Source: Hoeflea sp. IMCC20628
GTDB lineage: Bacteria > Pseudomonadota > Alphaproteobacteria > Rhizobiales > Rhizobiaceae
NCBI RefSeq assembly: GCF_001011155.1
Contig: NZ_CP011479.1
Span: 4,351,662-4,415,661 of the forward strand
DNA: 64,000 nt
Direction of reading: 5' to 3'
Shown: in pieces, positions 27,587-37,101 of the stretch
How positions within the stretch are numbered: the stretch's first letter is position 1
How the letters are laid out: every line of letters starts with the position of its first letter
Position numbers and translations under genes: made by a program
Notes under the pieces: generated by a model
Databases searched by the model: none
Told to the model about the DNA's origin: nothing
The model's input: the letters and a program-made list of their open reading frames with translations, nothing else

Positions 27587-28714
27587 TCAGTCAGTCAATG
27601 TATGGAAAAAGCCCTTCATCCGCGAAAAAAAGCCGGTGGATTCGGGACTGGTCTCTTTTGAAGACAATTCCTGAAATTCCGTCAGTAGTTCACGTTGCCG
27701 CTTGGACAGTTTCTGCGGCGTCTCGATTGTAATCCGAATGTAGAGATCACCAAATTGAGCCGAGCGCAGCACCGGCATGCCTTTGCCGCGCAGCCTCAAT
27801 TCCTTGCCAGGCTGGGTACCTTCGGGCACCGCAACGCGTGATCGCGCGCCATCCATCGTGGTGATTTCAAACTTGCCGCCAAGCGCCGCCGAGGTCATCG
27901 AAATCGGCACTGAGCAATACAGGTCCGCACCTTCGCGCTGGAACACCGCATGGGGACGAACCGAGAGGAAAATATAGAGATCGCCGGAAGGTCCGCCGCG
28001 CATACCGGCCTCGCCTTCGCCGGTCAGCCTGATGCGGGTGCCATCCTCGATGCCGGCCGGGATATTGACCGATAGCGAACGCTCTTCGGTGACGCGGCCC
28101 TGGCCAGCGCATTTGGTGCACGGATCGGTAATGGTCTGGCCGCGGCCATGACAGGTCGGGCATGTGCGCTCGACCGAAAAGAAGCCTTGCGCCGCGCGAA
28201 CACGGCCGGCACCGCCACAGGTGGCGCAGGTGGTTGGCTGGGTGCCGGGCTTTGCGCCCGAACCGCTGCAGACATCACAGGTGATTGACGTGGGAACCCG
28301 GATCTGGGCGGTCTTGCCCTCGTAGGCTTCCTCAAGCGAGATTTCCATGTTGTAGCGCAGGTCTGCACCGCGCTCGCGGCCACCGGCCGAGCGTCGGCCG
28401 CCACGGCCACCCATCATCTCGCCGAAAATATCCTCGAAAATGTCGGAAAATCCGCCACCGCCGCCGCCCATTCCGCCGGGGCCGCCCTGCTCAAAGGCAG
28501 CGTGGCCAAACCGGTCATAGGCCGCACGCTTCTGGGGATCCTTCAGGGTCTCGTAAGCCTCACTGATCTCCTTGAACTTGTGCTCGGCATCGGCATTGTC
28601 GGGATTCTTGTCCGGGTGGAATTTCATCGCGAGTTTTCGATAGGCGCTTTTCAGCTCCTTCTCGTCCGCGCCACGCGCCACGCCGAGTGTTTCGTAAAAG
28701 TCTACCTTAACCAT
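27587..28714 (-). CDS. dnaJ: Molecular chaperone DnaJ
   Basis: A 375-residue Hsp40. The J-domain (1-70) has the HPD motif in [11 protein letters not shown], which stimulates DnaK ATPase. A glycine-rich linker ([13 protein letters not shown]) and the zinc-binding domain with four CxxCxGxG-type repeats ([32 protein letters not shown]) follow, then the two C-terminal substrate-binding barrels. It lies 96 bp after dnaK on the same strand, with a hairpin between, the usual dnaK-dnaJ order. Confidence 0.98.
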   Translation of the reverse strand: MVKVDFYETLGVARGADEKELKSAYRKLAMKFHPDKNPDNADAEHKFKEISEAYETLKDPQKRAAYDRFGHAAFEQGGPGGMGGGGGGFSDIFEDIFGEMMGGRGGRRSAGGRERGADLRYNMEISLEEAYEGKTAQIRVPTSITCDVCSGSGAKPGTQPTTCATCGGAGRVRAAQGFFSVERTCPTCHGRGQTITDPCTKCAGQGRVTEERSLSVNIPAGIEDGTRIRLTGEGEAGMRGGPSGDLYIFLSVRPHAVFQREGADLYCSVPISMTSAALGGKFEITTMDGARSRVAVPEGTQPGKELRLRGKGMPVLRSAQFGDLYIRITIETPQKLSKRQRELLTEFQELSSKETSPESTGFFSRMKGFFHTLTD

Positions 28715-28771
28715 GCTAATCCGCCGACGTCCTGAGTTAACTTACCGCTACCGGCCGAGATGCCGGGTAGA

Positions 28772-28795
28772 GACCCGGGAGCTAACTCCCGGGTC
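28772..28795 (-). terminator. Hairpin in the dnaK-dnaJ intergenic space
   Basis: GACCCGGGAG and CTCCCGGGTC form a perfect 10-bp stem with a four-base CTAA loop. It sits just after the dnaK stop and before dnaJ. There is no T-run after it on the minus strand, so it may attenuate transcription or stabilise the dnaK mRNA end rather than terminate fully. Confidence 0.55.
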
Positions 28796-28810
28796 CTTTG
28801 CGTTCGCCTA

Positions 28811-30736
<1,926 letters not shown>

Positions 30737-30892
30737 ATTACATTCTCCTTGAAGCGAGCTGCCGGGACCCGGTCAGGCGTTCCATCGACAGCCCCTAACG
30801 GGACATTACTGAAAACAGGATGACGAACGTCATCCGTCTCCGCTACCCAAGCCAAGGCCGCATCAAAGCGGCGCCCGCTGGAAGCGTTGATG

Positions 30893-30924
30893 GGTATATA
30901 AGAATGTCGCTTCAAGACTGCAAG
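30893..30924 (-). promoter_or_regulatory. RpoH (sigma-32)-type promoter of dnaK
   Basis: On the minus strand CTTG (30924-30921) is followed by 18 bases and then CTTATATACC (30902-30893). This matches the alphaproteobacterial RpoH consensus CTTG-N17/18-CYTATNT. A second CTTGAA lies within the spacer and could form an alternative E. coli-like pair with CCCAT. The predicted transcript would have a leader of roughly 150 bases. Confidence 0.7.
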
Positions 30925-30989
30925 CGTCACAGCACCACCAGTTGATGAGCTGAAGTTTGTTTTACCGACTCAAGCGACAAGTTTAGGTA

Positions 30990-33185
30990 TTAATTGCCCA
31001 TCAGGATATCAAGCAGGGTGGTTCTTTTTCCATTCCCGTTCGCGGCATCGCCGCCGCCGATATCGGCAGGCGGGGTCGGAAAGCCCTGCCCGGTGGCGCT
31101 TGTTGCATCGCGCGAAACCGGCACCGGCGCCAGATCGCGCACAAGATCGGCCACCGCATCGCCGGCGCCGGAAGCGGGTCCATCAATGGCGACAGGCGGC
31201 ACCGGTCCGCCAAGCGGCAGGTTGACTGGCGCCAGGCCGGCATGGGCCACCTGCATGAACTGTTTCCATGTCTGGGCAGGAAGCCCGCCGCCGGTAACTT
31301 TCTTCATCGGCTTGCCATCGTCATTGCCGAACCAGACACCGGTGGCAAGATTGGCGGTGTAGCCAACAAACAGCGCATCGCGATAGGACTGGGTGGTACC
31401 GGTCTTGCCGGCCGCGGGCCAATTGTCGAGCTTGGCGTTGTGGCCGGTGCCTTCCTCGACAACACGCACCAGCATCTGGTTCATCATCGCTGCAACAGCA
31501 GGATCTATGACACGCGGCGGATTGTCATAGGTGTTCTCATAAAGCACCTTGCCATCCTGGGTGGTGATCCGGCGGATGACATGCGGCGTCGCCTTGTAGC
31601 CGCCATTCATGAACGGCGCATAGGCTCCGGTCAGTTCCAGCAGCGTCACTTCGGAAGTGCCCAGCGCAATCGAGGCATTGGCCTGCAGCGGCGCTTCGAT
31701 GCCAAGCCGGTGGGCGGTCTTGACCACGGTCTTGGGGCCGACTTCCATGACCAGTTGGGCCGCAACCGTGTTGAGCGAATCGGTCAAGGCATCCGACAGG
31801 GTGACCTTGCCGCGGTATTTGTTGTCATAGTTTTCCGGAGTCCACTTGCCGATCTTGACCGGTGCATCGTTGCGCACAGACAACGGTGTCCGCCCCTGTT
31901 CCAGTGCTGCGGTGTAGACAAAGGGCTTGAACGCGGAACCAGGTTGGCGCAAGGCGTCGGTGGCCCGGTCAAACTGGCTGGTGGCGTATTCACGCCCGCC
32001 GATCAGCGCCCTGACCGCGCCGGTGCCGTCGATGGAGACCAGCGCGCCCTGGCTGACATTGAGCTTGGCGCCATTTTCCTCAAGCGCGGCCCGCAGTGCC
32101 TTTTCGGCCTCGTGCTGAAGATTGAAATCGATGGTGGTATCGACGACCAGATCCTCGGTGATCTTGCCGACCAGGTCGGGCAGACGTTGCATGACCAGAT
32201 CGGCGACATAGTTTTCCGAGCCGGTCCAGTAGCTCTTGGCGCGGACTTGCGGACTTGTCAGTGCGGTGGCGGTTTCGCTGTCGGTAACCACGCCCTGATC
32301 GCGCATGGCAGCGAGCACAACCTGCGCCCGGTCTTCGGCGGCCTTCGGGTCACGGGCGGGCGAGAGCCGCGACGGTGCCTTGAGCAGGCCGGCAAGAAGG
32401 GCTGCTTCGGCGAGCGAGACATCGCGGGCGGGTTTGCGGAAATAGCGCCGCGATGCGGCCTCGACGCCATAGGCGCCGGATCCGAAAAACACCCGGTTGA
32501 GATACATTTCCAGGATCTGGTCCTTGGAGAAGCGGTGCTCCAGCCACAGCGACAGCAGCACTTCCTGGACTTTTCGTTCAATCGTCCGTTCAGGCGACAG
32601 GAACAGGTTCTTGGCCAATTGCTGGGTCAGTGTCGACCCGCCCTGAACCAGCCTGCCGGCCATCACATTGGCCATCATGGCGCGGGCCAATCCGATCGGA
32701 TCGACGCCGAAATGCGAATAGAAGCGGCGGTCCTCAATAGCGATCACGGCTTCCGGAATGTAGGGCGACATATCGCCGAGCAGCAGCGCCTCGCCGCCGG
32801 TGGCGCCGCGATTGGCCATGGTCTCGCCACGGACCGAGACGATCTTGACGTTGGGCGAACGGTCGGGAATCGACCAGGTGGCCGCACTTGGCATGCGCGC
32901 GCCGTAGAAAATGACCACCCCGGCAATGGCGATGCCGCCCCAGATCGCCAGCACAAAACACCAGTAGATCGCGCCACGCAGCACACCGGCAAGACGGCCA
33001 CGCGATGTGCGCGCCCTCGACTTGCGGGCTTTCGTCGATGGCTTCTTGCGGCGCTTGGGAGGAGCGGATTTGGACGCGGATTTGCCGGCCACGCGATCAT
33101 CGGAAAGGGTTCGCGACGTCGCTTTCGAGCGGCCGCCTTCAAAGGAAGGTTCGATGCGGCTTCGGGTGGTTTTCTTGCGCGCCAT
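30990..33185 (-). CDS. PBP1A-family bifunctional peptidoglycan glycosyltransferase/transpeptidase
   Basis: A 731-residue class A penicillin-binding protein. A basic, disordered cytoplasmic tail (about 1-65) and one membrane helix (about 70-92) lead into the glycosyltransferase domain, with EDRRFYSHFGVDPIGLARAM holding the catalytic Glu, and GGSTLTQQLAKNLFL. The transpeptidase domain has GSAFKPF (SxxK nucleophile), TDSLNTVA (SxN) and AGKTGTTQSYRDALFVGYT (KTG). It polymerises and cross-links peptidoglycan in the periplasm. The C-terminal 90 residues are Gly/Pro/Ala-rich and low complexity. It is 253 bp upstream of dnaK's start and separately promoted. Confidence 0.96.
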   Translation of the reverse strand: MARKKTTRSRIEPSFEGGRSKATSRTLSDDRVAGKSASKSAPPKRRKKPSTKARKSRARTSRGRLAGVLRGAIYWCFVLAIWGGIAIAGVVIFYGARMPSAATWSIPDRSPNVKIVSVRGETMANRGATGGEALLLGDMSPYIPEAVIAIEDRRFYSHFGVDPIGLARAMMANVMAGRLVQGGSTLTQQLAKNLFLSPERTIERKVQEVLLSLWLEHRFSKDQILEMYLNRVFFGSGAYGVEAASRRYFRKPARDVSLAEAALLAGLLKAPSRLSPARDPKAAEDRAQVVLAAMRDQGVVTDSETATALTSPQVRAKSYWTGSENYVADLVMQRLPDLVGKITEDLVVDTTIDFNLQHEAEKALRAALEENGAKLNVSQGALVSIDGTGAVRALIGGREYATSQFDRATDALRQPGSAFKPFVYTAALEQGRTPLSVRNDAPVKIGKWTPENYDNKYRGKVTLSDALTDSLNTVAAQLVMEVGPKTVVKTAHRLGIEAPLQANASIALGTSEVTLLELTGAYAPFMNGGYKATPHVIRRITTQDGKVLYENTYDNPPRVIDPAVAAMMNQMLVRVVEEGTGHNAKLDNWPAAGKTGTTQSYRDALFVGYTANLATGVWFGNDDGKPMKKVTGGGLPAQTWKQFMQVAHAGLAPVNLPLGGPVPPVAIDGPASGAGDAVADLVRDLAPVPVSRDATSATGQGFPTPPADIGGGDAANGNGKRTTLLDILMGN

Positions 33186-33410
33186 GAGGGTCCGGATGCT
33201 GATGAGTCCCGGCCGGCTTCACATTCGATGCGTTTGCGACAGCGGTCCGGGTTTTGGTTTCACAGCAATTCCGGCTCAAGACATCAGTTGTCTCATTCCG
33301 AAACTGCCCGGCGATCTGTGAGCACTCTAAATGCGACGATTTAAGGGGTGGTTAAGGAAACCACCCCTTTCCAGCTCTCGCTATCGGCAATCGAGCCGCA
33401 ACGTCGAGGT

Positions 33411-34802
33411 TCAGCGCACCGACAAGGCGTCGAGAATGCGGACCCAGGACCTAATCCCCTTGGCAAAGGAGGTCAGGTCGTATTTTTCGTTGGGCGAATG
33501 GATGCGGTCATCGGTGAGCCCAAAACCGCACAGCATCGACTGCAAACCTAGAATGTTCTGGAAGTCGCCAACGATGGGGATTGATCCGCCCATGCCGATC
33601 ATCACGGCAGGTTTTGGCCATTCATCGGTCAGCGCGGAACGCGCCTTGGTGACCACCGGCGAATCAAACGGCAGCTGGATGGCCGGCGAGCCGCCATGCG
33701 GCGCATAGCTGACTGTGCAGTCGGCCGGCAGGCGGGCTTCGACATGGGCGCGAAAGGCCGCTGCCACCTTTTCCGGATCCTGCTTGCCGACAAGCCGGAA
33801 GGACACCTTGGCCGAAGCCTGGGCCGCAATCACAGTCTTGAAGCCTTCGCCGGTGTAGCCGCCCCACATGCCGTTGACCTCGGCAGTTGGCCGGGCCCAG
33901 GTGAGTTCCAGAACGGAGCGACCCTTTTCGCCAGACGGAACCGACAGCCCGACTTCGCCCAGAAAGTCTTCAGCGGTCCGGCCAAGGCTTTCCCAGCTGG
34001 TGAGCACCTGCGCCGGGGTTTCCTCGACACCGTCATAAAATCCCTCAAGGGTCACGCGACCGGTTTCATCATGCAGATCAGCGAGGATTTTTGACAGGAT
34101 ATGCAGCGGATTGGCGGCGGCGCCACCGAACAGGCCGGAATGCAGGTCCCGGTCAGCGGCATGGATCGTCACTTCTTCGCCGACCAGACCGCGAAGTGCA
34201 ACTGCAATAGCCGGCGTCTCGGTGTCCCACATGCCGGTGTCGCAGACCAGGGCGCACTCGGCCGTAAGTTCGTCGACATTGGCCTTGAGGAACGGCTTGA
34301 GCGAGGGTGAACCGGATTCTTCCTCGCCTTCGAACAGAATGGTGATGCGGCATGGCAGAGAGCCGGAGGCTGCCTTCCATGCCCGGCAGGCCTCGACAAA
34401 GGTCATCAGTTGTCCCTTGTCATCGGACGAGCCCCGACCAGTAATGGCCTTGCGGCCGGGAGCGATTTCCTTGATCGCCGGTTCGAATGGCGGGTCGACC
34501 CAGAGATTGAGCGGATCGACCGGCTGCACATCGTAATGGCCATAAAACAGGTAATGCGGCGCATCGGGTGTTGCGCCGGGATGATGGGCAACCACCATGG
34601 GGTGGCCGGTGGTGTCGCGCAGTGTTGCGTCAAAACCCAGCGAGGTCAGCTCATCAACCAGCCATTGGCCGGCACGGCGGCACTCGGGCGCGAAAGCCGG
34701 GTCGGTCGAAATCGACTGGATACGCAACAGCCCGAACAGGCGCTCGAGGCTGTCATCGAGATTGGCGTCGGCAGCAGAAAGGGCGGCGGTAAGATCGGTC
34801 AT
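33411..34802 (-). CDS. M20-family dipeptidase/carboxypeptidase-like metallopeptidase
   Basis: A 463-residue M20 hydrolase of the dipeptidase/CPG2-like group. It shows FYGHYDVQPVDPLNLW (His ligand and catalytic Asp), TGRGSSDDKGQLMTFV (bridging Asp), FEGEEESGSPSLKPF (catalytic Glu and ligand), and the dimerisation (lid) domain between. Such cytoplasmic enzymes cleave dipeptides or N-acyl amino acids. The longer frame to 34916 has a chance lipobox-like stretch (FLLAGTGC), but the ATG at 34802 has GGAG eight bases upstream and the family N-terminus, so I use that. No operon partner is visible. Confidence 0.92.
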   Translation of the reverse strand: MTDLTAALSAADANLDDSLERLFGLLRIQSISTDPAFAPECRRAGQWLVDELTSLGFDATLRDTTGHPMVVAHHPGATPDAPHYLFYGHYDVQPVDPLNLWVDPPFEPAIKEIAPGRKAITGRGSSDDKGQLMTFVEACRAWKAASGSLPCRITILFEGEEESGSPSLKPFLKANVDELTAECALVCDTGMWDTETPAIAVALRGLVGEEVTIHAADRDLHSGLFGGAAANPLHILSKILADLHDETGRVTLEGFYDGVEETPAQVLTSWESLGRTAEDFLGEVGLSVPSGEKGRSVLELTWARPTAEVNGMWGGYTGEGFKTVIAAQASAKVSFRLVGKQDPEKVAAAFRAHVEARLPADCTVSYAPHGGSPAIQLPFDSPVVTKARSALTDEWPKPAVMIGMGGSIPIVGDFQNILGLQSMLCGFGLTDDRIHSPNEKYDLTSFAKGIRSWVRILDALSVR

Positions 34803-35108
34803 GACAAGCTCCGGAGGGGAATCAGATGGTTGCAGACTACAGCCGGTGCCCGCCAAAAGAAAAGCCGCCACGACCGGGGGAAGGTCATGACGGCTCGTTT
34901 TTCGGACAAGGACCACTGAGGGGGCGGGGGGTCCAAGTCCATCGTCTGGAGACGGCGGGGGACGAGCCGAAATTCCAGACAGCGGCTTATTCGTTTGCCG
35001 GTAACAATGAATTGGCCCCCTGAATGTGGCTTTTCAAGGACACAAAGTGTTGCCAAAGATTACAAATTGGTAACCATTTTGTGATCCCCGTGCAGTTTAC
35101 CGCCGCTA
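34803..35108. other. 306-bp non-coding stretch with a 19-bp palindrome
   Basis: No gene is seen between the M20 peptidase start and the AraC gene stop. It should hold the peptidase promoter. A near-perfect palindrome, CAAATTGGTAACCATTTTG (35063-35081), has symmetrical CAAA and TTTG ends around GGTnACC, with mismatches only at two symmetric positions and the centre. It looks like a regulator site but could equally belong to a terminator region of the AraC gene. Confidence 0.5.
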
Positions 35109-36077
35109 TCACCTCCAGTTTTGGCGGCCCAATGCCACGCGGTTTGCGCCAGTTGCTTTTGCGCCTGACATCTCGCGAAACCGTTTCGGGGTGATGTTGG
35201 TGACGCGGTGAAAATCCCTCTGGAAATGTGATTGATCGGCATAGCCGCAACAATAGCCAATCTCCGACAGCGGCGCAGCTGTGCGGGTCAACAGTTCAGT
35301 CGCTTCACGCATCCGCGCCTGACGCAGAGTGGTTGAAAAACTGCGGCCGTTGTCTGCGAGATGGCGCTGCAGAGAGCGCCTGGACATGGCCAGCAGTGTT
35401 GCTGCGTCGTCGATTCTCCAACTGCGCCCGACATCGCTGCCGAGCAGTTCCGCGAGCCGGCGCGCCAGATCAGCATCCGGATGGGCCAGCTCAGTTGCCT
35501 CCGCCGAGATTTGCCGGCCCCGGGGTTGCGACCAAAGCACACGGAATTGCACCAGCGATTCTTGTGGCAGCAGAACCGCGTCTCGCAGGTTGGCGGCGGC
35601 AAAGTCCGATTCGCCGATCTGAAGCCGGCAATCCTCAACGCCGATCATTTCGACAAGCCCGACCAGCAAGCCGGCGATAAGACAGTTTTCACCCAGTATC
35701 GGCTCGGAGCCGAGGCTGTAACGATGACAGGCCCAGCCTTCCATTTCCAATGGTTCGATCCGGGTCCGGTGCGAGGCATGGTGATAGCGTTCAAGCCGGA
35801 GCCATTTGGTCGCCAGCACCTGAGGATCAGCCGACTGCCTGAAGACAGTCGCAACCGGGGTTTCCTCAGCCAGATGCAGATACTGGCCTACCGAAAGCAG
35901 CAGGCCCGGGCCGTGCTTTGCCATCACCTTGTCCACCAGACCGCGTTTGAATTCCGCGGACGCGATACCACCGGCAAATGGATCCGACCTTTGTTGACCC
36001 GAAACCAGGTCCGGATCAACTTCGCCGACGACGCGCTGAAGCAGGTTGACCAGGATAGTGCTTGTGAAATCTTTCAT
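35109..36077 (-). CDS. AraC-family transcriptional regulator
   Basis: A 322-residue regulator. The N-terminal two-thirds match the 'arabinose-binding domain' type found in OruR/ArgR-like AraC proteins (FRQSADPQVLATKWLRLERYHH). The C-terminal AraC helix-turn-helix domain includes ATLLAMSRRSLQRHLADNG, LLTRTAAPLSEIGYCCGYADQSHFQRDFHRV and the closing ITPKRFREM. The ATG at 36077 has AAGG upstream; the frame is open for another 30 codons that would run into the operator. It is divergent from the SDR gene, so it likely controls that gene and itself through the inverted sites in the 181-bp intergenic region. Confidence 0.93.
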   Translation of the reverse strand: MKDFTSTILVNLLQRVVGEVDPDLVSGQQRSDPFAGGIASAEFKRGLVDKVMAKHGPGLLLSVGQYLHLAEETPVATVFRQSADPQVLATKWLRLERYHHASHRTRIEPLEMEGWACHRYSLGSEPILGENCLIAGLLVGLVEMIGVEDCRLQIGESDFAAANLRDAVLLPQESLVQFRVLWSQPRGRQISAEATELAHPDADLARRLAELLGSDVGRSWRIDDAATLLAMSRRSLQRHLADNGRSFSTTLRQARMREATELLTRTAAPLSEIGYCCGYADQSHFQRDFHRVTNITPKRFREMSGAKATGANRVALGRQNWR

Positions 36078-36158
36078 CTGCGCGCCTTTCGCCGCCGAGC
36101 CATCCTCGGCGACACCCGTCTTTATCCATCGCATCAAACCACATCTGGCGCACGCGGC

Positions 36159-36203
36159 ATTGAACAATCATGCCAATCGCGGCGTGGGGCGCAATTGTTC
36201 AAT
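36159..36203. promoter_or_regulatory. Paired ATTGNNCAAT operator-like repeats
   Basis: ATTGAACAAT (36159-36168) and ATTGTTCAAT (36194-36203) are exact reverse complements of each other, each itself symmetrical (ATTG...CAAT), 35 bp apart start to start. They sit in the middle of the divergent AraC-regulator/SDR intergenic region. This is the arrangement expected of a binding site for the adjacent regulator; binding is inferred. Confidence 0.6.
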
Positions 36204-36258
36204 ACTGGATCAGAGACGCGCCTTAGATTTGCCACTCATTCACATGCAGGAGCAACTC

Positions 36259-36990
36259 ATGTCGCAGCCCAAGGGACTTATCGTCATCACCGGAGCCAGC
36301 CGTGGAATCGGTTTGGCGCTGGTTTATTGTTACCTGAAAGCCGGCTTTCCGGTTCTCGCTATTGCCCGCAATGCTGCTTCCATGCGACCGCACAAGAACC
36401 TGACCGCCCTGGATGCCGACCTCACCGACCAGACAGCAATAGCCCGCATTGCGGACTTGGTGGAGATGACGGCGTTACCGATCGCGGTGCTGATCAACAA
36501 TGCGGGCATACAAAACGCGATCGATTTTACCGACCCTGATATTGGCGGTGAGACAAGCGCCAGAAAGATGCGCGACGAAATTGCGCTCAATCTCACCGCA
36601 CCGATCCTGCTCATTCAATCACTGCTGCCCTTGATGCTTCGCCCGGGCGGAACAATCATCAATGTCACCTCGCTGGTCTCCCGTCAGCCAAAACCCTCCG
36701 CACCGGTCTATTCGGCAACAAAGGCCGGGCTCGCCTCGTTCACCCAATCGCTTCGGGTGCAATTGCTGTCAGAGGGAATTCATCTGGTGGAAGCTGTGCC
36801 GCCGCTGGTGGACACGGAAATGACCGCTGGCCGGGGATCTGGAAAAATGTCTCCTCAAGCCATAGCGCATGCAATTTTTGAAAGCGTCCGCCATAGAAAG
36901 AGGCTGGTAGCGCCGGGTTTGTCGCGCCGGGTTCTGATCCTGAACCGGTTGCTGCCGGAACTGGTTCGCAGGATACTGGCGCGGTCCTGA
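36259..36990 (+). CDS. SDR-family oxidoreductase (DltE-like)
   Basis: A 243-residue short-chain dehydrogenase. The cofactor motif is TGASRGIGLALVY, NNAG is present (VLINNAGIQN), and the catalytic motif is NVTSLVSRQPKPSAPVYSATKAG (Ser, then Tyr-x-x-x-Lys). The group resembles DltE-like SDRs. The ATG at 36259 has AGGAG eight bases upstream; the longer frame from 36046 runs through the operator and the AraC promoter and is rejected. It is divergent from the AraC regulator, which probably controls it. The substrate is unknown. Confidence 0.92.
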   Translation: MSQPKGLIVITGASRGIGLALVYCYLKAGFPVLAIARNAASMRPHKNLTALDADLTDQTAIARIADLVEMTALPIAVLINNAGIQNAIDFTDPDIGGETSARKMRDEIALNLTAPILLIQSLLPLMLRPGGTIINVTSLVSRQPKPSAPVYSATKAGLASFTQSLRVQLLSEGIHLVEAVPPLVDTEMTAGRGSGKMSPQAIAHAIFESVRHRKRLVAPGLSRRVLILNRLLPELVRRILARS

Positions 36991-37101
36991 TGGCTCTCGC
37001 GTCCTTTCGCCGGAACAGATGCAAGGTGACGACTGCATTTTCCGGCCTATCGCGCGCAAAGCGCATGGACCTTGGCGCGGCCCCGCGCTAATCCTTGCCT
37101 C

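Noticed and set aside
31242-33344. A 700-codon open frame on the plus strand
   Set aside because: Lies opposite the PBP1A-family gene, whose SxxK, SxN and KTG motifs are complete. The antisense product shows no domain and has shadow composition.
34803-34916. Lipoprotein-like extension of the M20 peptidase (FLLAGTGC)
   Set aside because: The stretch resembles a lipobox, but M20 dipeptidases are cytoplasmic and a strong GGAG/ATG start lies downstream at 34802. Probably chance.
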